DNA from: JAAZAI01 sp050942875
Lineage (GTDB): Bacteria; Verrucomicrobiota; Kiritimatiellia; RFP12; UBA3636
Reading direction: 5' to 3'
NCBI GenBank assembly: GCA_050942875.1
Contig: JBMNOD010000053.1
Coordinates: forward strand, 1 to 24,361
DNA length: 24,361 nt
Under the pieces are notes generated by a model that saw only the letters and a program-made list of their open reading frames with translations, was not told the origin of the DNA and ran no database searches. Shown here piece after piece: positions 6,012 to 19,500 of the stretch (the first letter of the stretch is position 1; each line of letters opens with the position of its first letter). A program made the translations under genes and the position numbers.

Positions 6012-8206
6012 ATGAAACGCAAGTTCTTCTTCTCCTCCCTCGCCCTGTTTTCGATGACGCTCTGCGCCTTTGCCTCCGAGGGCGGCGCGGAGCCGAGCCT
6101 GACCCACAAGATGACGTTGCTCGTCATCCAAATGGGCATCATCCTCTTCGCGGCGCGCGTCGGGGGGATGCTGGCCGTGAAGTTCAATCTCCCGGGGGTG
6201 CTGGGCGAGCTGGCGTCCGGCATCCTGATCGGCCCCTACGCGCTCGGCGGCCTCAAGCTGGGATCGGCCTTCCCCAACGGCGTCTTCCAGACCGTCGCGG
6301 GCGGCGCGTTCCCCGTCACCCCGGAGCTTTACGGCTTCTGCACCGTCGCCTCGATCGTGCTGCTCTTCCTCTCCGGCGTGGAGACGGACATGAAGATGTT
6401 CGTGCGCTACTCGTTTGCCGGGACCATGGTCGGCATCGGCGGCGTCGTCGTCTCGTTCCTCTTCGGAAGCTGCGCCGCCGTGTTCCTGCTGCCGAAGATC
6501 CTGGGGACGGGGCCGATCAGCTTCCTCTCGGCCGAGGCGCTCTTCCTCGGCATCATGAGCACGGCGACCTCGGTGGGCATCACCGCGCGCATCCTGTCGG
6601 AGCGCAAGTGCATCGACTCCGAGGAAGGCGTCACCACCATGGCGGGCGCGGTGATCGACGACGTGCTCGGCATCATCGTGCTGGCGATCGGCCTCGGCGT
6701 GATCGGCGCGCAGTCCGACGGCTCGTCCGGCGTGGACTGGGGCCACATCGGCGCCATCGCCGCGAAGGCCTTCGGCATCTGGATCGGCGCGACGGTGATC
6801 GGCGTCCTGGCGGCGCGGCGCATCAGCGGCCTGCTCAAGCTCTTCAGAAGCCCGCTCGACATCGCGATCCTGTCGTTCGGCCTGGCGCTGATCCTTTCGG
6901 GCTTCTTCGAGTCGATGGGGCTGGCGATGATCATCGGCGCGTACGTGATGGGCCTGGCGCTGAGCCGCACGGACATCCGCTACGTCATCCAGGAAAACCT
7001 CACGCCGATCTACTCGTTCCTCGTGCCGATCTTCTTCTGCGTCATGGGCATGATGGTGGACGTCGGCAAGCTCATCCAGCCCGCGGTGCTGATCTTCGGG
7101 ACGATCTACACGGTGCTGGCCATTGTCGCCAAGATCGTCGGCTGCTCGATCCCGGCGCTCTTCTTCGGCTTCAACGGTCTGGGCGCGCTGCGCATCGGCA
7201 CGGGCATGATCCCGCGCGGCGAAGTCGCGCTGATCGTCGCCGGCATCGGCCTCTCGAACGGGTACCTCAAATCGGACGAGTTCGGCATCGGCATCCTCAT
7301 GACGCTCGTCACCACGCTCATCGCCCCGCCCATGCTCGTCAAGCTCTACAACGGCAGAAGCGGCCTCCGCCACCCGAAGCCGGCGCACGAGACCTCCCGC
7401 CCCTTCTCCTTCGCCATGCCCTCGGTCCAAGTCGCCGAGACGATGTGCTCCAAGCTCATCGACGCCTTCCGCGCCGAAGGGTTCTTCACCCACCTGCTCA
7501 GCCACGAGGATTCGATTTGGCAGGTCCGGCGCGACGACGTGGAAATCGGCCTGCAACGCAAGGGCGCGGAATTGCACTTCGAATGCTCGCCGCGCGAGGA
7601 GCGCTTCGTGGCGACCGCCGTGCTCGCCGTCACGGCGGAGCTCACGCACCTGGCCAACGAGCTGGCCAAGCCGGTCACCACCACGGATCTGGCCAGGCAC
7701 CTGGGCGGAATCCCCGGCGAGAACGGCAGCGAAGCGAAGGCCCCCCGCATCGAGGCCGACCTGGCGCGAGCCATCCGCAATTTCACCTTCATCCCCAGCA
7801 TCACGGTCAACTCGCGCGACGGCATCATCCAGCTCCTCGTGGACCGCCTGGCCGAACGCGGGCTGATCACCGACGCCAAGGCCGCCATGGAAGACCTGCT
7901 CGCACGAGAGGCCGTCATGTCCACGGGCCTCGAAAACGGCATCGCCATCCCGCACGCCCGCACGGACGCCGTCGACTCGCTCATCGGCGCCATCGCCGTC
8001 GTGCACAGCGGCATCGCCGACTACCCCACGCTCGACAAGTCCGTCGTCAACATCGTCGTGCTGACGCTCTCCCCGCGGGAGGCCGATTCGCCGCACCTGC
8101 GCGTGATCTCGCACATCGGCAAGACGCTCGACGCCGACGGCCGCGCCCGCCTGCTCGCTTCGCGCACGGAAGGCGACATGATGGACGTCTTGATGGTCAG
8201 AAGAGG

Positions 8207-8210
<4 letters not shown>
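6012..8210 (+). CDS. CPA2-type cation/proton antiporter fused to a PTS EIIA-like domain
   Basis: This 732-residue inner-membrane protein likely exchanges Na+ or K+ for protons. Residues 1-22 look like a signal peptide or first helix. Residues about 35-445 form the multi-helix Na_H_Exchanger domain, with paired aspartates D216-D217 in AVIDDVLGI (the ion-binding position of this family) and the conserved PRGEVALIVAGIG block at 401-413. After a linker, residues about 588-730 resemble an EIIA of the fructose/nitrogen (type 2) class, with the active-site pattern NGIAIPHAR, so His648 is the predicted phospho-acceptor. A phosphorelay or nutritional signal may therefore gate transport; this is inference. 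AGGTGA just before the ATG at 6012 supports that start over an in-frame ATG 17 codons upstream. The stop overlaps the next start as ATGA. Confidence 0.9.
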
Positions 8211-11440
<3,230 letters not shown>

Positions 11441-12020
11441 GCGCTGCAAAGAACCCCTCAATGCTGCCCCGCGCTGCGGAAAACTCAAGTCGCAGCATCT
11501 CCGCTGCGAGGCGGTACAGGAAAGGCGGCAGCGCGGCGAGAAGCGGAAAGCGGGCGTGCCGTCGCAAAAACAGCACATGGCCGGCACGGTAGAAGCGCGA
11601 GCGGTTCCGGGAATTGCGGCGGATCGTGCCGCCGCCAAGATGGCGCACCGGCTCGCCGTCGGCCACGCCCAGCCGCCAGCCTTTCGCCACGGCCCGGAAC
11701 GACCAGTCCGCATCCTCGAAGAAAAAGAAGAAGCCTTCGTCGAGCGGCCCGACATCCGCCAGCGCCTCGCGGCGCATGAGCACGCATGCGCCGCAAAGAT
11801 AGTCGGGCGGCTCGCCCTCCCGCGGCTCCAACGGAATGTAGAACGGCGGACGCATCCGCTTGCCGGCGGCGACCCGGCGCTCCCCGCCCCTTCCGTCCGA
11901 TTCGCGCATCGCGCACCCGACGGCGGCGAGGCGCGGATCGGCCTCCGCCACGGCCAGCAGGCGCGCCAGCGCATCGGGATCGCAAACGGCGTCGTTGTTG
12001 ACCAGCCACACGTAGTCGAA

Positions 12021-12130
12021 CCCGTCGAGTGGACGCGGCGACCCCGCCGCCCCGTCAGGTGGACGCGGGGGGGCCCCCCCCCCCCCCCCACCCGGGGGGG
12101 GCCCCCCGGGCCCGGCGGGCCGGCGTCCAC
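12021..12130. repeat. Low-complexity G/C insert with 30-bp direct and 8-bp inverted repeats
   Basis: Two near-identical 18-bp blocks (12021-12038 and 12051-12068) are direct repeats with a 30-bp period. Homopolymer runs follow: G7 at 12067-12073, C16 at 12074-12089, G8 at 12094-12101 and C6 at 12102-12107. GTGGACGC (12059-12066) is inverted as GCGTCCAC at 12123-12130 and encloses the runs. The segment is in frame within the glycosyltransferase. It could be a real expansion or an assembly error. Confidence 0.8.
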
Positions 12131-12421
12131 TGCTGGAGACCTCGCCCGCCCGAAGCCCGGCATTCACGCCGCCGGCGAACCCGAGGTTCCGTCCCGTGCC
12201 GACCACCTCGGCGCCGGGACACAGGGCGCGGAGTTCCTCGACCGTATGGCGCGTGGAGCCGTTGTCCACGACGCGCACCTGCACATTCCGGTGCGTCTGC
12301 GACGCGAGCGAGGCGCAGCAGTCGCGGGTCATCTCGGCGCCGTTCCAGTTGACGACCACGGCGAGGATCTTCCGAGCCGCCACCGTCTTCTTCGGGGCTT
12401 CCTGCATCGACTGTCCGGCGC

Positions 12422-13426
12422 TCATGTCTCTCCTCCACATCGGGCCGCCAGCGAACCCGCCGCCTCGACCACGTCGGCGACCGTGCGGCAGCGCGCCATG
12501 TCGCGGCGGAGCGTCGAGACGCCCGGAAAGCCCTTGAAATAATTGAAAAGATGGAGCCGGAAGCTCGCCACCGCCCGCGCCTCGGCATCGTCGGGCGCCA
12601 CATCCGGGTAGCGCCGCCGGAGCGCCTCGTGAAACTCCACCGCCAGCGCCAGATGCGCCTGGAGCGCGGCCAGCGCCGTCGCCGGCGTGCGCCCCGCGGA
12701 CGGCGCGGGCGCGCCCTCGAGCGCGGCGGCGATTTCGCCGAACAGCCACGGGTTGCCCATGGCGCCGCGCCCGACCATGATGCCGGCGGCGCCGGTCGCC
12801 TGGAACAGCGCCAGCGCGTCCGCCGCGCTGTTCACGCCGCCGTTGACGACGACCGGCAGGCGCGTCGCCTCGACGGCCCTTCGGAGAAGGCCGTGATCGA
12901 CGGGGCCGACGTGTCCGGCCGAGGCGAAGCGCCCGTGGATGGCCAGGCCGTCGCCCCCGGCGTCCTCCACGGCGCGGATGATGTCGAAAATCGCCACCCG
13001 CCCCGGGGCGGAGCCGATGCGCGTCTTCACCGTGACGGGCAGCGCCGTGCGCGCCTTCATCGCCGCGACCAAACGCCCGAGGCGGGCGGGATCGCGCAGC
13101 AGCGCGGCGCCCGCGCCGCACCGGAGCACCTTGGGCACCGGGCAGCCGGCGTTGACGTCGATGCCGACGAAGCCCCCGTGCGCCTCCGCCATCTCGGCGG
13201 CGGCGGCCATGCTCCCGGGGTCGCCCCCGTAGAGCTGGACGACGAGCGGCCCCTCCTCCGGCAGGCGCGTCATGAGCGCCCGGGTGCGGGACGAGTCCCG
13301 CACAAGCCCCTCGGCGCAGACCATCTCGGTGGTGCAGACATCGGCGCCGCCGCGGCGCGACATCGCCCGCATGGGGGCGTCGGAGACGTCCGCCATGGGG
13401 GCGAGATGGAGCACCGGACGGCTCAT
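12422..13426 (-). CDS. dus: tRNA-dihydrouridine synthase, DusB-like
   Basis: Dus enzymes are FMN-dependent and reduce specific uridines in tRNA to dihydrouridine using NADPH. The 334-residue protein starts LHLAPMADVSDAPMR (FMN-binding beginning of the TIM barrel). It has VQLYGGDPG at 64-71, then GIDVNAGCPVPKVLRCGAGAALL with the catalytic Cys at residue 95. VTVKTRIG follows at 131-138, then IHGR at 163-166, VVVNGGVNS at 192-200 and the phosphate-binding VGRGAMGNPW at 218-227. The C-terminal helical domain ends with HLFNYFKGFPG-type sequence. The open frame extends 73 codons upstream into the citrate synthase gene, but that extension is a shadow translation, so the ATG at 13426 is used. No clear Shine-Dalgarno is visible. 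The gene follows citrate synthase by 37 nt and overlaps the glycosyltransferase start. Confidence 0.93.
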   Translation of the reverse strand: MSRPVLHLAPMADVSDAPMRAMSRRGGADVCTTEMVCAEGLVRDSSRTRALMTRLPEEGPLVVQLYGGDPGSMAAAAEMAEAHGGFVGIDVNAGCPVPKVLRCGAGAALLRDPARLGRLVAAMKARTALPVTVKTRIGSAPGRVAIFDIIRAVEDAGGDGLAIHGRFASAGHVGPVDHGLLRRAVEATRLPVVVNGGVNSAADALALFQATGAAGIMVGRGAMGNPWLFGEIAAALEGAPAPSAGRTPATALAALQAHLALAVEFHEALRRRYPDVAPDDAEARAVASFRLHLFNYFKGFPGVSTLRRDMARCRTVADVVEAAGSLAARCGGET

Positions 13427-13463
13427 GGATGCAAAGGGAGCGGCAGGCTCGACATGCGCGGCG

Positions 13464-14852
13464 CTAGCCGCGCTGGTCGATGGGCACGTAGGCCACGTTC
13501 GGCTGGATGCACTTGTAGGCCGGCCGGATGATCCGGCTGCCCGTGTTGAGCTCCTCCAGGCGGTGCGCAGCCCATCCGGGCATGCGGCCGATCGCGAAAA
13601 GCGGCGTGAACAAGTCGATCGGGATGCCCAGCATCTTATAGACAAAGCCCGAATAGAAATCGACGTTCACGCAGAGCCCAAACCCCGTCTTGCTGCGCTC
13701 AAGGAAGAGCTGGGTGCCGATTTCGGCCACGAGGTTGTAGAGGTTGAACTCCGCCTCGAACGCCGGATTCTCGGCGACGAGCTGCGCCGCCTTCTCCTTG
13801 AGGATCTCGGCGCGCGGATCGGAGACCTTGTAAACGGCGTGGCCCAGGCCATAGATGAGACCGCTGCGGTCGAACGCCTCCTTGTCGAGAATCTTGCACA
13901 GATAGTCGGTCACCTCGTTGCGATCGTCCCACTTCTTGATGTTCGACTTGATGTCCTCCATCATTCGGCACACCTGCAAGTTCGCGCCGCCGTGGCGGGG
14001 GCCCTTGAGCGACAAGATCGCGGACGCGATCGCGGAATACGTGTCGGTGAACGTCGAGGAGACGACGTGGGTCGTGAAGGTGGAGTTGTTGCCGCCGCCG
14101 TGTTCGGCGTGCAGCACGAGGCAGAGGTCGAGGATTTCGGCTTCGAGCCGCGTGTACTGGCTGTAGGGGCGCAGCAGGCGGAGAATGTGCTCGGCCGTGC
14201 TCAGGCCGGGGCCGGTGTTGCGCATGTGGAGGCTCTGCCCCATGAAGTAGTGGGCTTTCGCCTGGTAGCCATAGACGGCGTAGGTGGGGATCTGGGCGAT
14301 CAAGCGGAGCGACTGCTTCACCACCTTCTCGATGGAGACGTTGTCGGGATCCGTGTCAAAGGAATACGAGGCCAACACGCACCGCGCCAGCTTGTTCATC
14401 ACGTTCGGGCTGGCCATGTGGATGATCGCCTCCTCCTTGAAGTTCTTGGGCAGAGGGCGCAGCTCGTTGAGCAGGCCAAAGAGCTCCTCGTGCTCGGCAC
14501 GCGTCGGCAGACGCCCGAAAAGGAGCAGGAAGACCGTTTCCTCGAAGCCCAGCCGTCCGTCCGTCTGGAAGCCCTTGACCAAGTCGCGCAACTCGATCCC
14601 GCGGTAGAGCAGCAAGCCGGGAATCGGCTGGACTTGCTGATCGAACACCGCGTAGCCAATGACGGAGCCAACAGAGGTCAAGCCAACCAGCACGCCCGTG
14701 CCATCCGCGTTGCGCAGGCCGCGCTTCACGTTGAACTGCGTATAGAGCTCGGGCTTGATGGTGGTGACTTGTCTCACCATCTCCGAATATCGACCAATGA
14801 TCTCCTCATCGATCGTGAACGCCGTAGGGTCGGCTTTGTTAAAATCGTCCAT
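13464..14852 (-). CDS. gltA: Citrate synthase
   Basis: This enzyme condenses oxaloacetate and acetyl-CoA to citrate, the entry step of the TCA cycle or of its partial branch toward glutamate in anaerobes. The 462-residue protein carries the three catalytic residues: His287 in GPRHGGAN, His338 in GLGHAVYK and Asp398 in NVDFYSG. The substrate-binding HAEHGGGNNSTF is at 248-259, and GWAAHRLEE is at 426-434. The block after the second His reads AVYK where E. coli-type enzymes have RVYK, a variant I associate from memory with citrate synthases of anaerobic Firmicutes. The N-terminal extension of about 45 residues is longer than in minimal archaeal-type enzymes. GGAG sits 4 nt before the ATG and a candidate promoter lies about 60 bp upstream. 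A 2-methylcitrate synthase activity cannot be excluded. Confidence 0.92.
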   Translation of the reverse strand: MDDFNKADPTAFTIDEEIIGRYSEMVRQVTTIKPELYTQFNVKRGLRNADGTGVLVGLTSVGSVIGYAVFDQQVQPIPGLLLYRGIELRDLVKGFQTDGRLGFEETVFLLLFGRLPTRAEHEELFGLLNELRPLPKNFKEEAIIHMASPNVMNKLARCVLASYSFDTDPDNVSIEKVVKQSLRLIAQIPTYAVYGYQAKAHYFMGQSLHMRNTGPGLSTAEHILRLLRPYSQYTRLEAEILDLCLVLHAEHGGGNNSTFTTHVVSSTFTDTYSAIASAILSLKGPRHGGANLQVCRMMEDIKSNIKKWDDRNEVTDYLCKILDKEAFDRSGLIYGLGHAVYKVSDPRAEILKEKAAQLVAENPAFEAEFNLYNLVAEIGTQLFLERSKTGFGLCVNVDFYSGFVYKMLGIPIDLFTPLFAIGRMPGWAAHRLEELNTGSRIIRPAYKCIQPNVAYVPIDQRG

Positions 14853-14911
14853 GTTGCTCCATTCCGCCCGCGATCACAGCGCAGGCCGCGTTAATAATAA
14901 AGCAAGTGCGC

Positions 14912-14940
14912 ATTCTATCATGTCGCCGCCCAGAGCACAA
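14912..14940 (-). promoter_or_regulatory. Candidate promoter of the citrate synthase-dus-GT2 unit
   Basis: On the minus strand TTGTGC (14935-14940) and TAGAAT (14912-14917) are spaced 17 nt apart. The -10 matches 5 of 6 positions, the -35 only 3 of 6. Transcription would start about 55 bp before the ATG. Confidence 0.5.
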
Positions 14941-14957
14941 TAAAAAGAGGGTTTTTA

Positions 14958-15022
14958 GAGAAGGGCGTAGAGCGTAGCGAGGAGAGAGGGGTTTCCGCCG
15001 GAGCGCCCCGGACCCTGGTTTG
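14958..15022 (+). repeat. Purine tract plus GC near-palindrome, copy 2 of a dispersed element
   Basis: A GA-rich tract (AGAGAAGGGCGTAGAGCG and onward) leads into GTTTCCGCCGG, then a near-palindrome CCGGAGCGCCCCGG. Positions 14997-15022 match the minus strand of 751-776 at 21 of 26 positions. The tract and GTTTCCGC start match 21119-21153. Confidence 0.6.
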
Positions 15023-15220
15023 GCAGAAGTCGAAAGAGAGCAAATGGCACCGCACCGGGGGCGTCGATGACGTCGGCTTTGTCTCTTCGCAGCCGTACAC
15101 AGCGCAGAGGCGCACGCAAGCGTACAAGTCGACGGGAGGATCGTGAACGCGGCCTTGAACCCTGGGGCCTGCCCCCTGGATGTGCGACAACATGTTGACG
15201 CGCTCCTCGACGCTTCCTCC

Positions 15221-15251
15221 TTGACTTTGAGGCAAAACGCCATGCTATAAT
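15221..15251 (+). promoter_or_regulatory. Promoter of the secreted repeat protein gene, extended -10
   Basis: TTGACT (15221-15226) and a perfect TATAAT (15246-15251) are 19 nt apart. TGC directly before TATAAT gives an extended -10 element, which offsets the long spacer. The predicted start of transcription is about 15258, giving a leader of about 55 nt. Confidence 0.7.
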
Positions 15252-15315
15252 GACACCGTTCTGTTCAAATGGCAAAAGGCTGTGAACATGGACAAATGCA
15301 AAAAGGCACATGAAC

Positions 15316-16533
15316 ATGAAAAAAACACTCGCAATTTCATCCGCAAAGCTCCATGCTGTCATTATCGCGACAATCGTCCTCGCATCGCCTGTGGCCCATG
15401 CCGCGGTCGCCTATAAATGGACAGGGGAGACGGACGGCGATTGGCAAACCGCCGCAAACTGGGATCCCGCAAACGGAAAGCCGCCATCCGGAGGCGCTTC
15501 CACAAGCGGCGACTCCTTGTCCGTCGAGAACGGGAGCAACCATCCTTTGATCTACACGGAAGCCGAGGGCCAAACCTTGCTCAACGTCTTTAAAATCAAC
15601 AACGGAGAGCTGACCATCAACGGTGGAACGCTGATTCTGACAAATTCAAACAGCACGGTTTCCAGCATCGGAAACTTCCACGGGGGAGGAAAGCTCAACG
15701 TCAACGGCGGACTGCTCCGCTTCGAGTTGTGGGACACGCTCTACATCAACGAAAACGGTCCGAGCAACTGCGTCCTCACCATAACCGGGGGGACCATCTC
15801 GTTCTTCCGAATGTCGCTGCGCGGCGGCACACGGGGCGGCAGCGCAACGTTCAACCTCGATGGAGGATTGGTCGAGCTGACACAACCCATTCCCCTGCAC
15901 GGCACGGGAAACAATGCGTTCAATTTCAACGGAGGCACGCTGAAGGCGACAACCTACAACTGGCCCTACTCGACCAACGACAACGCGAACTACGCTTTCA
16001 ACGCAAGCCCCGCCAATGTGCGCAATGGCGGCGCATTCATCGATACCAATGGAAGAACATGCCACATCCAAGCCGGCTTGTGCCATTCACCCGTCGCCGA
16101 CGATGCGGCAATCGACGGCGGCCTGACGAAAAACGGCGCCGGCGCGCTGATCCTCATGGGCGCCAACACCTACACGGGCGCAACCACCGTCAATGCAGGC
16201 ACGCTGACGTACGCCGCAGGCGGCGAAATGCACTTTGCGCTCCAAGGCGATTTCACCTGCAACACCATCCAAGGCACCGGCGCCGTCAATTTCAACGGCT
16301 TGTTCCGAATCAATCCCCCAAGCGGCCCCTCGGTTTATGGCGACTGGCAGCTCGTTGACGTCGCCTCCCTGACCGAGACCTTCCATGCAACCACCTTCGG
16401 CCTGGCTCTCGCCGATGGCGCCGCATTCACCCAAAAAGGCGACGGAACCTACACCAGCGGCGGCTGGAAGTTCAACACCGCCACGGGCACCCTGACCCAT
16501 ACGCCCCTTGGCACGCTCGTCACCATCCGTTGA
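15316..16533 (+). CDS. Secreted protein with autotransporter-associated beta-strand repeat
   Basis: This 405-residue exported protein has a signal peptide (MKKTLAISS through ASPVAHA). The mature N-terminus, YKWTGETDGDWQTAANWDPA, is typical of extracellular beta-helix/PATR proteins. A clear autotransporter-associated beta-strand unit is present near residues 260-290 (LTKNGAGALILMGANTYTG, then VNAGTL). Earlier stretches rich in NGG, TING and FNGGT look like further turns of a right-handed beta-helix. There is no C-terminal outer-membrane barrel or recognisable sorting signal; the protein ends TPLGTLVTIR. ATGs at 15310 and 15316 compete, and AAAAGG sits 9 nt before 15316, the better spacing. It is followed after 57 bp by a secreted glycoside hydrolase, so a role in surface carbohydrate handling is plausible but unproven. 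Confidence 0.82.
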   Translation: MKKTLAISSAKLHAVIIATIVLASPVAHAAVAYKWTGETDGDWQTAANWDPANGKPPSGGASTSGDSLSVENGSNHPLIYTEAEGQTLLNVFKINNGELTINGGTLILTNSNSTVSSIGNFHGGGKLNVNGGLLRFELWDTLYINENGPSNCVLTITGGTISFFRMSLRGGTRGGSATFNLDGGLVELTQPIPLHGTGNNAFNFNGGTLKATTYNWPYSTNDNANYAFNASPANVRNGGAFIDTNGRTCHIQAGLCHSPVADDAAIDGGLTKNGAGALILMGANTYTGATTVNAGTLTYAAGGEMHFALQGDFTCNTIQGTGAVNFNGLFRINPPSGPSVYGDWQLVDVASLTETFHATTFGLALADGAAFTQKGDGTYTSGGWKFNTATGTLTHTPLGTLVTIR

Positions 16534-16560
16534 GCACATTCAAAAAAAGACGACCCCGTT

Positions 16561-16574
16561 GAACAGCTCTGTTC
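16561..16574. promoter_or_regulatory. 14-bp palindrome GAACAGCTCTGTTC
   Basis: A perfect inverted repeat (6-bp arms, 2-bp centre) lies in the 57-bp gap between the repeat protein and the glycoside hydrolase, 16 bp before the latter's ATG. The half-site CTGTTC also occurs at 15261-15266, near the predicted transcription start of the upstream gene. It may be an operator. No T-run follows, so it is not an intrinsic terminator. Confidence 0.35.
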
Positions 16575-16590
16575 GGATCAGCCAGACAAC

Positions 16591-19500
16591 ATGATCAAGC
16601 CGAATTGGACCCTTCTCTTTTTTGCCCTCGCGGGTCGATCGCTGTTTTCTGCGCCCGTGCTCATCGACGACTTCGAGCGCGCCGACCCGGGCCTGCCTTC
16701 GTCCGCCGCCGTGACCGTCACCACGGAAGCGGTCCACGAAGACCCTTCGAAAGGACGCGCCCTTGCGTTTTCATGGCCGTTCCCCCATGCGCGCTGGGTT
16801 GAATCCGCCTATCGGAATCCCGTGCCGATCCCCGCGCTCGCCAACGAGGCCTCGGTCGCCCTGTCCCTGGACGTCTGGACGCCGGCCTCGCCCGCCATCG
16901 TCCATGTCTCCATCCGGCTCATCGACGCCAAACACGAGATGTTTCAATGGTCCGCCAAAGTGCCGCACGCCACCACGGCGGGCTGGCATGCGCTGACCGT
17001 CCCCATCGACCTCGACAATCCGGAAGCCCACTGGGGCGGCGACAACGACGGTCGAGCGGACCATCCCCTGAAACTCGGCGGCTTTGCGGTGCTCTTCGCC
17101 TCCAGCGACGTTCCCGCCGGACGAGTCCTCATCGACAACGTCCGTTCCGAGGCCTTCCCCGGCGTCTCGCTCGCCACCGACCGCTTCCCGTTTCTGGTCA
17201 ACGCCACGGGCGCGTACACCTGCGCCTTTGCCGTCACGAACCCCTGCAACCGCCCCGTGCAGATTTCGTTCAAAGGGAAAATCACAGGATTCAACGGCGA
17301 GGCGCTCGACGTCTCTGGAACCGGGAGCGTCCCCGCCGGCGGCCAGACACGCCTCCCCATCATCCTGCACGAGCGTCGTCCTGGCATCCAGCGCCTCGAT
17401 TGCACTTTGACCTTCGACGGCCAGCCAATCCGCTGCAAAGCGCCTTTCGTCATCAACGACCCCGTTGAACGAAGCAGCGGGCCCAACGACTTTCTCTTCG
17501 GCATCTGCAGCCACACGGAACGCTCCCCGGAAAGCGAGCAGGAGCTGGAAATCCAAGCCGCCGCCGCCGCAGGCGCAACCGTCATGCGCCTCAGCGACGC
17601 CTGGGCCCGCATCGAGCCCAAGCCCGGCGAATGGCATTGGGAGACGCAAGACAGACTCGTTGCCCTTGCCGCGAAACACGGCATCGAGACGCAGCCGATC
17701 CTGGGCTTCAGCCCCTCCCACGCCATCTCGCCGGCACGCCGGACGGCTCAAGCCGAGGCCTACAAGAACCGCCAGGCCGACGCTTGGCAAATCTCGCTTT
17801 TCGGCGCGCCCGAGGAAGCCCCATGGCGACGCTACGTGGCGGCGATGGCCAACCGCTACAAAGGCAAAATCCGCCTCTACGAGGTCTGGAACGAACCCGA
17901 TCTGGGATTTTGGCGCGGCACAACCGACGAATACCTCCTCATCCTGCGAGCGGCATGCGAAGAGCTCCGTCGCGCCGACCCTTCCGCGCGGCTGCTCACC
18001 GGAGGCTTCGCGACCGTCCTCGAACATCAAGGGCGCATGAAAAACTACAATCTCCAGGAACGTGTTTTGGCCGAGGCCTCCGATTCGTTTGACATCCACG
18101 CCTTCCACCAACACGGCGCCTTCAGCGAATTTCAATGCGCCGTCGATGGCGAATTGCAACGCATCCGGGCTCGCATGACGCATCCCCGCCCGCTCTATTT
18201 CAACGAAACCGCGATCAGCTCGGCCTGCATCGGCGAACGCAGCCAGGCCACGACCCTCGTCAAGAAAATCGCCTTCGCCATGTCCCGCGGCGCCATCGGC
18301 TACACCTGGTACGACCTCCGCAACGACGGCGAAGACCCGCTGGACATGGAGCACAACTACGGCCTCGTCACCGCCCGCTTCCGCCCCAAGGCCGCATTCG
18401 CCGCCTATGCGGAGATCGTCCGGCGTCTGCAGGGCGCCCGGTTTGTCGGCGACTTGAACACCGGCCCCGGCACTTACGCGCCCGTATTCTCCTCTTCGCG
18501 AAACCGGGTCGTCGTTTTGTGGAAGGAAGATGACAATGCGCCCAATCTTCCCATTCTGCTGCGTTGCGGAGATCAACCCGCCCACAAGGCCGACATCATG
18601 GGCGATCACCGCGCAATCCCCCTTGTGGACGGCGTGGCGCTCGTCCAGCCCGTCTCCGACCCGTATTATCTGGAACTCCCGCCAGGATCGACGCTTCCCG
18701 ACATGGCCGGAACGCTCGCACAGATGCACCTCCCCGGCGAAACGCCACCCGAACAGCCCATTGACGCGACGGTGGCGCTCGCCAATCCGCTCGGTCGCGA
18801 CATCAAGGTTCGTCTCTCATGGCGCGATGCGTCCGGCGAGACCGCCGCCCGCACCGTCACCGTCGAGGCCAAGGGAAGCACGCAGGCGCCGCTGACCTTC
18901 AAAGCCCCGGCCGCGAACGACGTCAAATCTACCGCCAAGCTGAGATTCGACGTCGTCGGCACGCCGTGGAACGGTTCGATCCACCACACGATCCCCGTCG
19001 TACGCAGCATCGGCAAAGCCGCTCCCGAGGGACGCAAGGCGGACTGGACGCTCGACAAGCCCGGCGACTGCTTCAGTTTCTGCCAAGCCGATCCCGCGCT
19101 TGCCGCCATGGTCTGGAAAGGGCCGGATGATCTAAGCGCAAAAATCTGGGCCTGGAATCAAGGCGACGCCCTGCGCCTGCGCGTCGACGTGCGCGACGAC
19201 GTCCATGTGCAGAATGAAAAAGCGCCCGACATCTGGCGAGGCGACAGCGTCCAATTGGCCATTCAACATCCAGGCCGCCTTCCCTTGCTGGAAATCGGCG
19301 CGGCGTTGGGAACGGATGGACAGATGCTCCGCGCGGTCTGGACCGTTCCGACTGGAATCAACGTCGACGCCGAAGACTTTGACGCCTCATGCGCGACCAT
19401 GCCCGGCGGCCTGCGCTATGAGCTCGCCCTGCCCTATGCAAAGCTTGGTTTGACGGAATCGATCCGCAAAGCGGGATTCCGCTTCAACCTGATTGTCAAC

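Larger units (their letters stand above)
14853..15315. other. Divergent intergenic region
   Basis: This 463-bp region lies between citrate synthase (minus) and the secreted repeat protein (plus). It holds one candidate promoter for each gene and, at 14958-15022, a purine-rich tract followed by a GC near-palindrome shared with two other intergenic sites. Frames across it code for Arg/Ser-rich shadow peptides, and I see no gene or RNA in the 15023-15220 part. Confidence 0.65.

Noticed and set aside
5922..8114. 730-residue minus-strand frame opposite the antiporter
   Set aside because: Charged, His/Asp/Arg-rich composition with no motif; the plus strand encodes a clear antiporter-EIIA protein.
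5894..8206. In-frame upstream extension of the SNF2 gene to 1848 residues
   Set aside because: This part is an out-of-frame reading of the antiporter gene. The real SNF2 start is the ATGA overlap at 8207.
12426..13121. N-terminal extension of the glycosyltransferase frame to 572 residues
   Set aside because: The extension is an Arg/Gly/Ala-rich out-of-frame reading of the dus gene. GGAGGA precedes the internal ATG at 12425.
13427..13645. 73-codon upstream extension of the dus gene
   Set aside because: It overlaps citrate synthase out of frame and reads as Ser/Arg-rich shadow; the conserved Dus start LHLAPMADVS is right after the ATG at 13426.
14839..15362. Minus-strand frames of 105-135 residues in the citrate synthase upstream region
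   Set aside because: Arg/Ser/Leu-rich translations of an intergenic repeat, covering the promoter of the plus-strand gene, with no family match.
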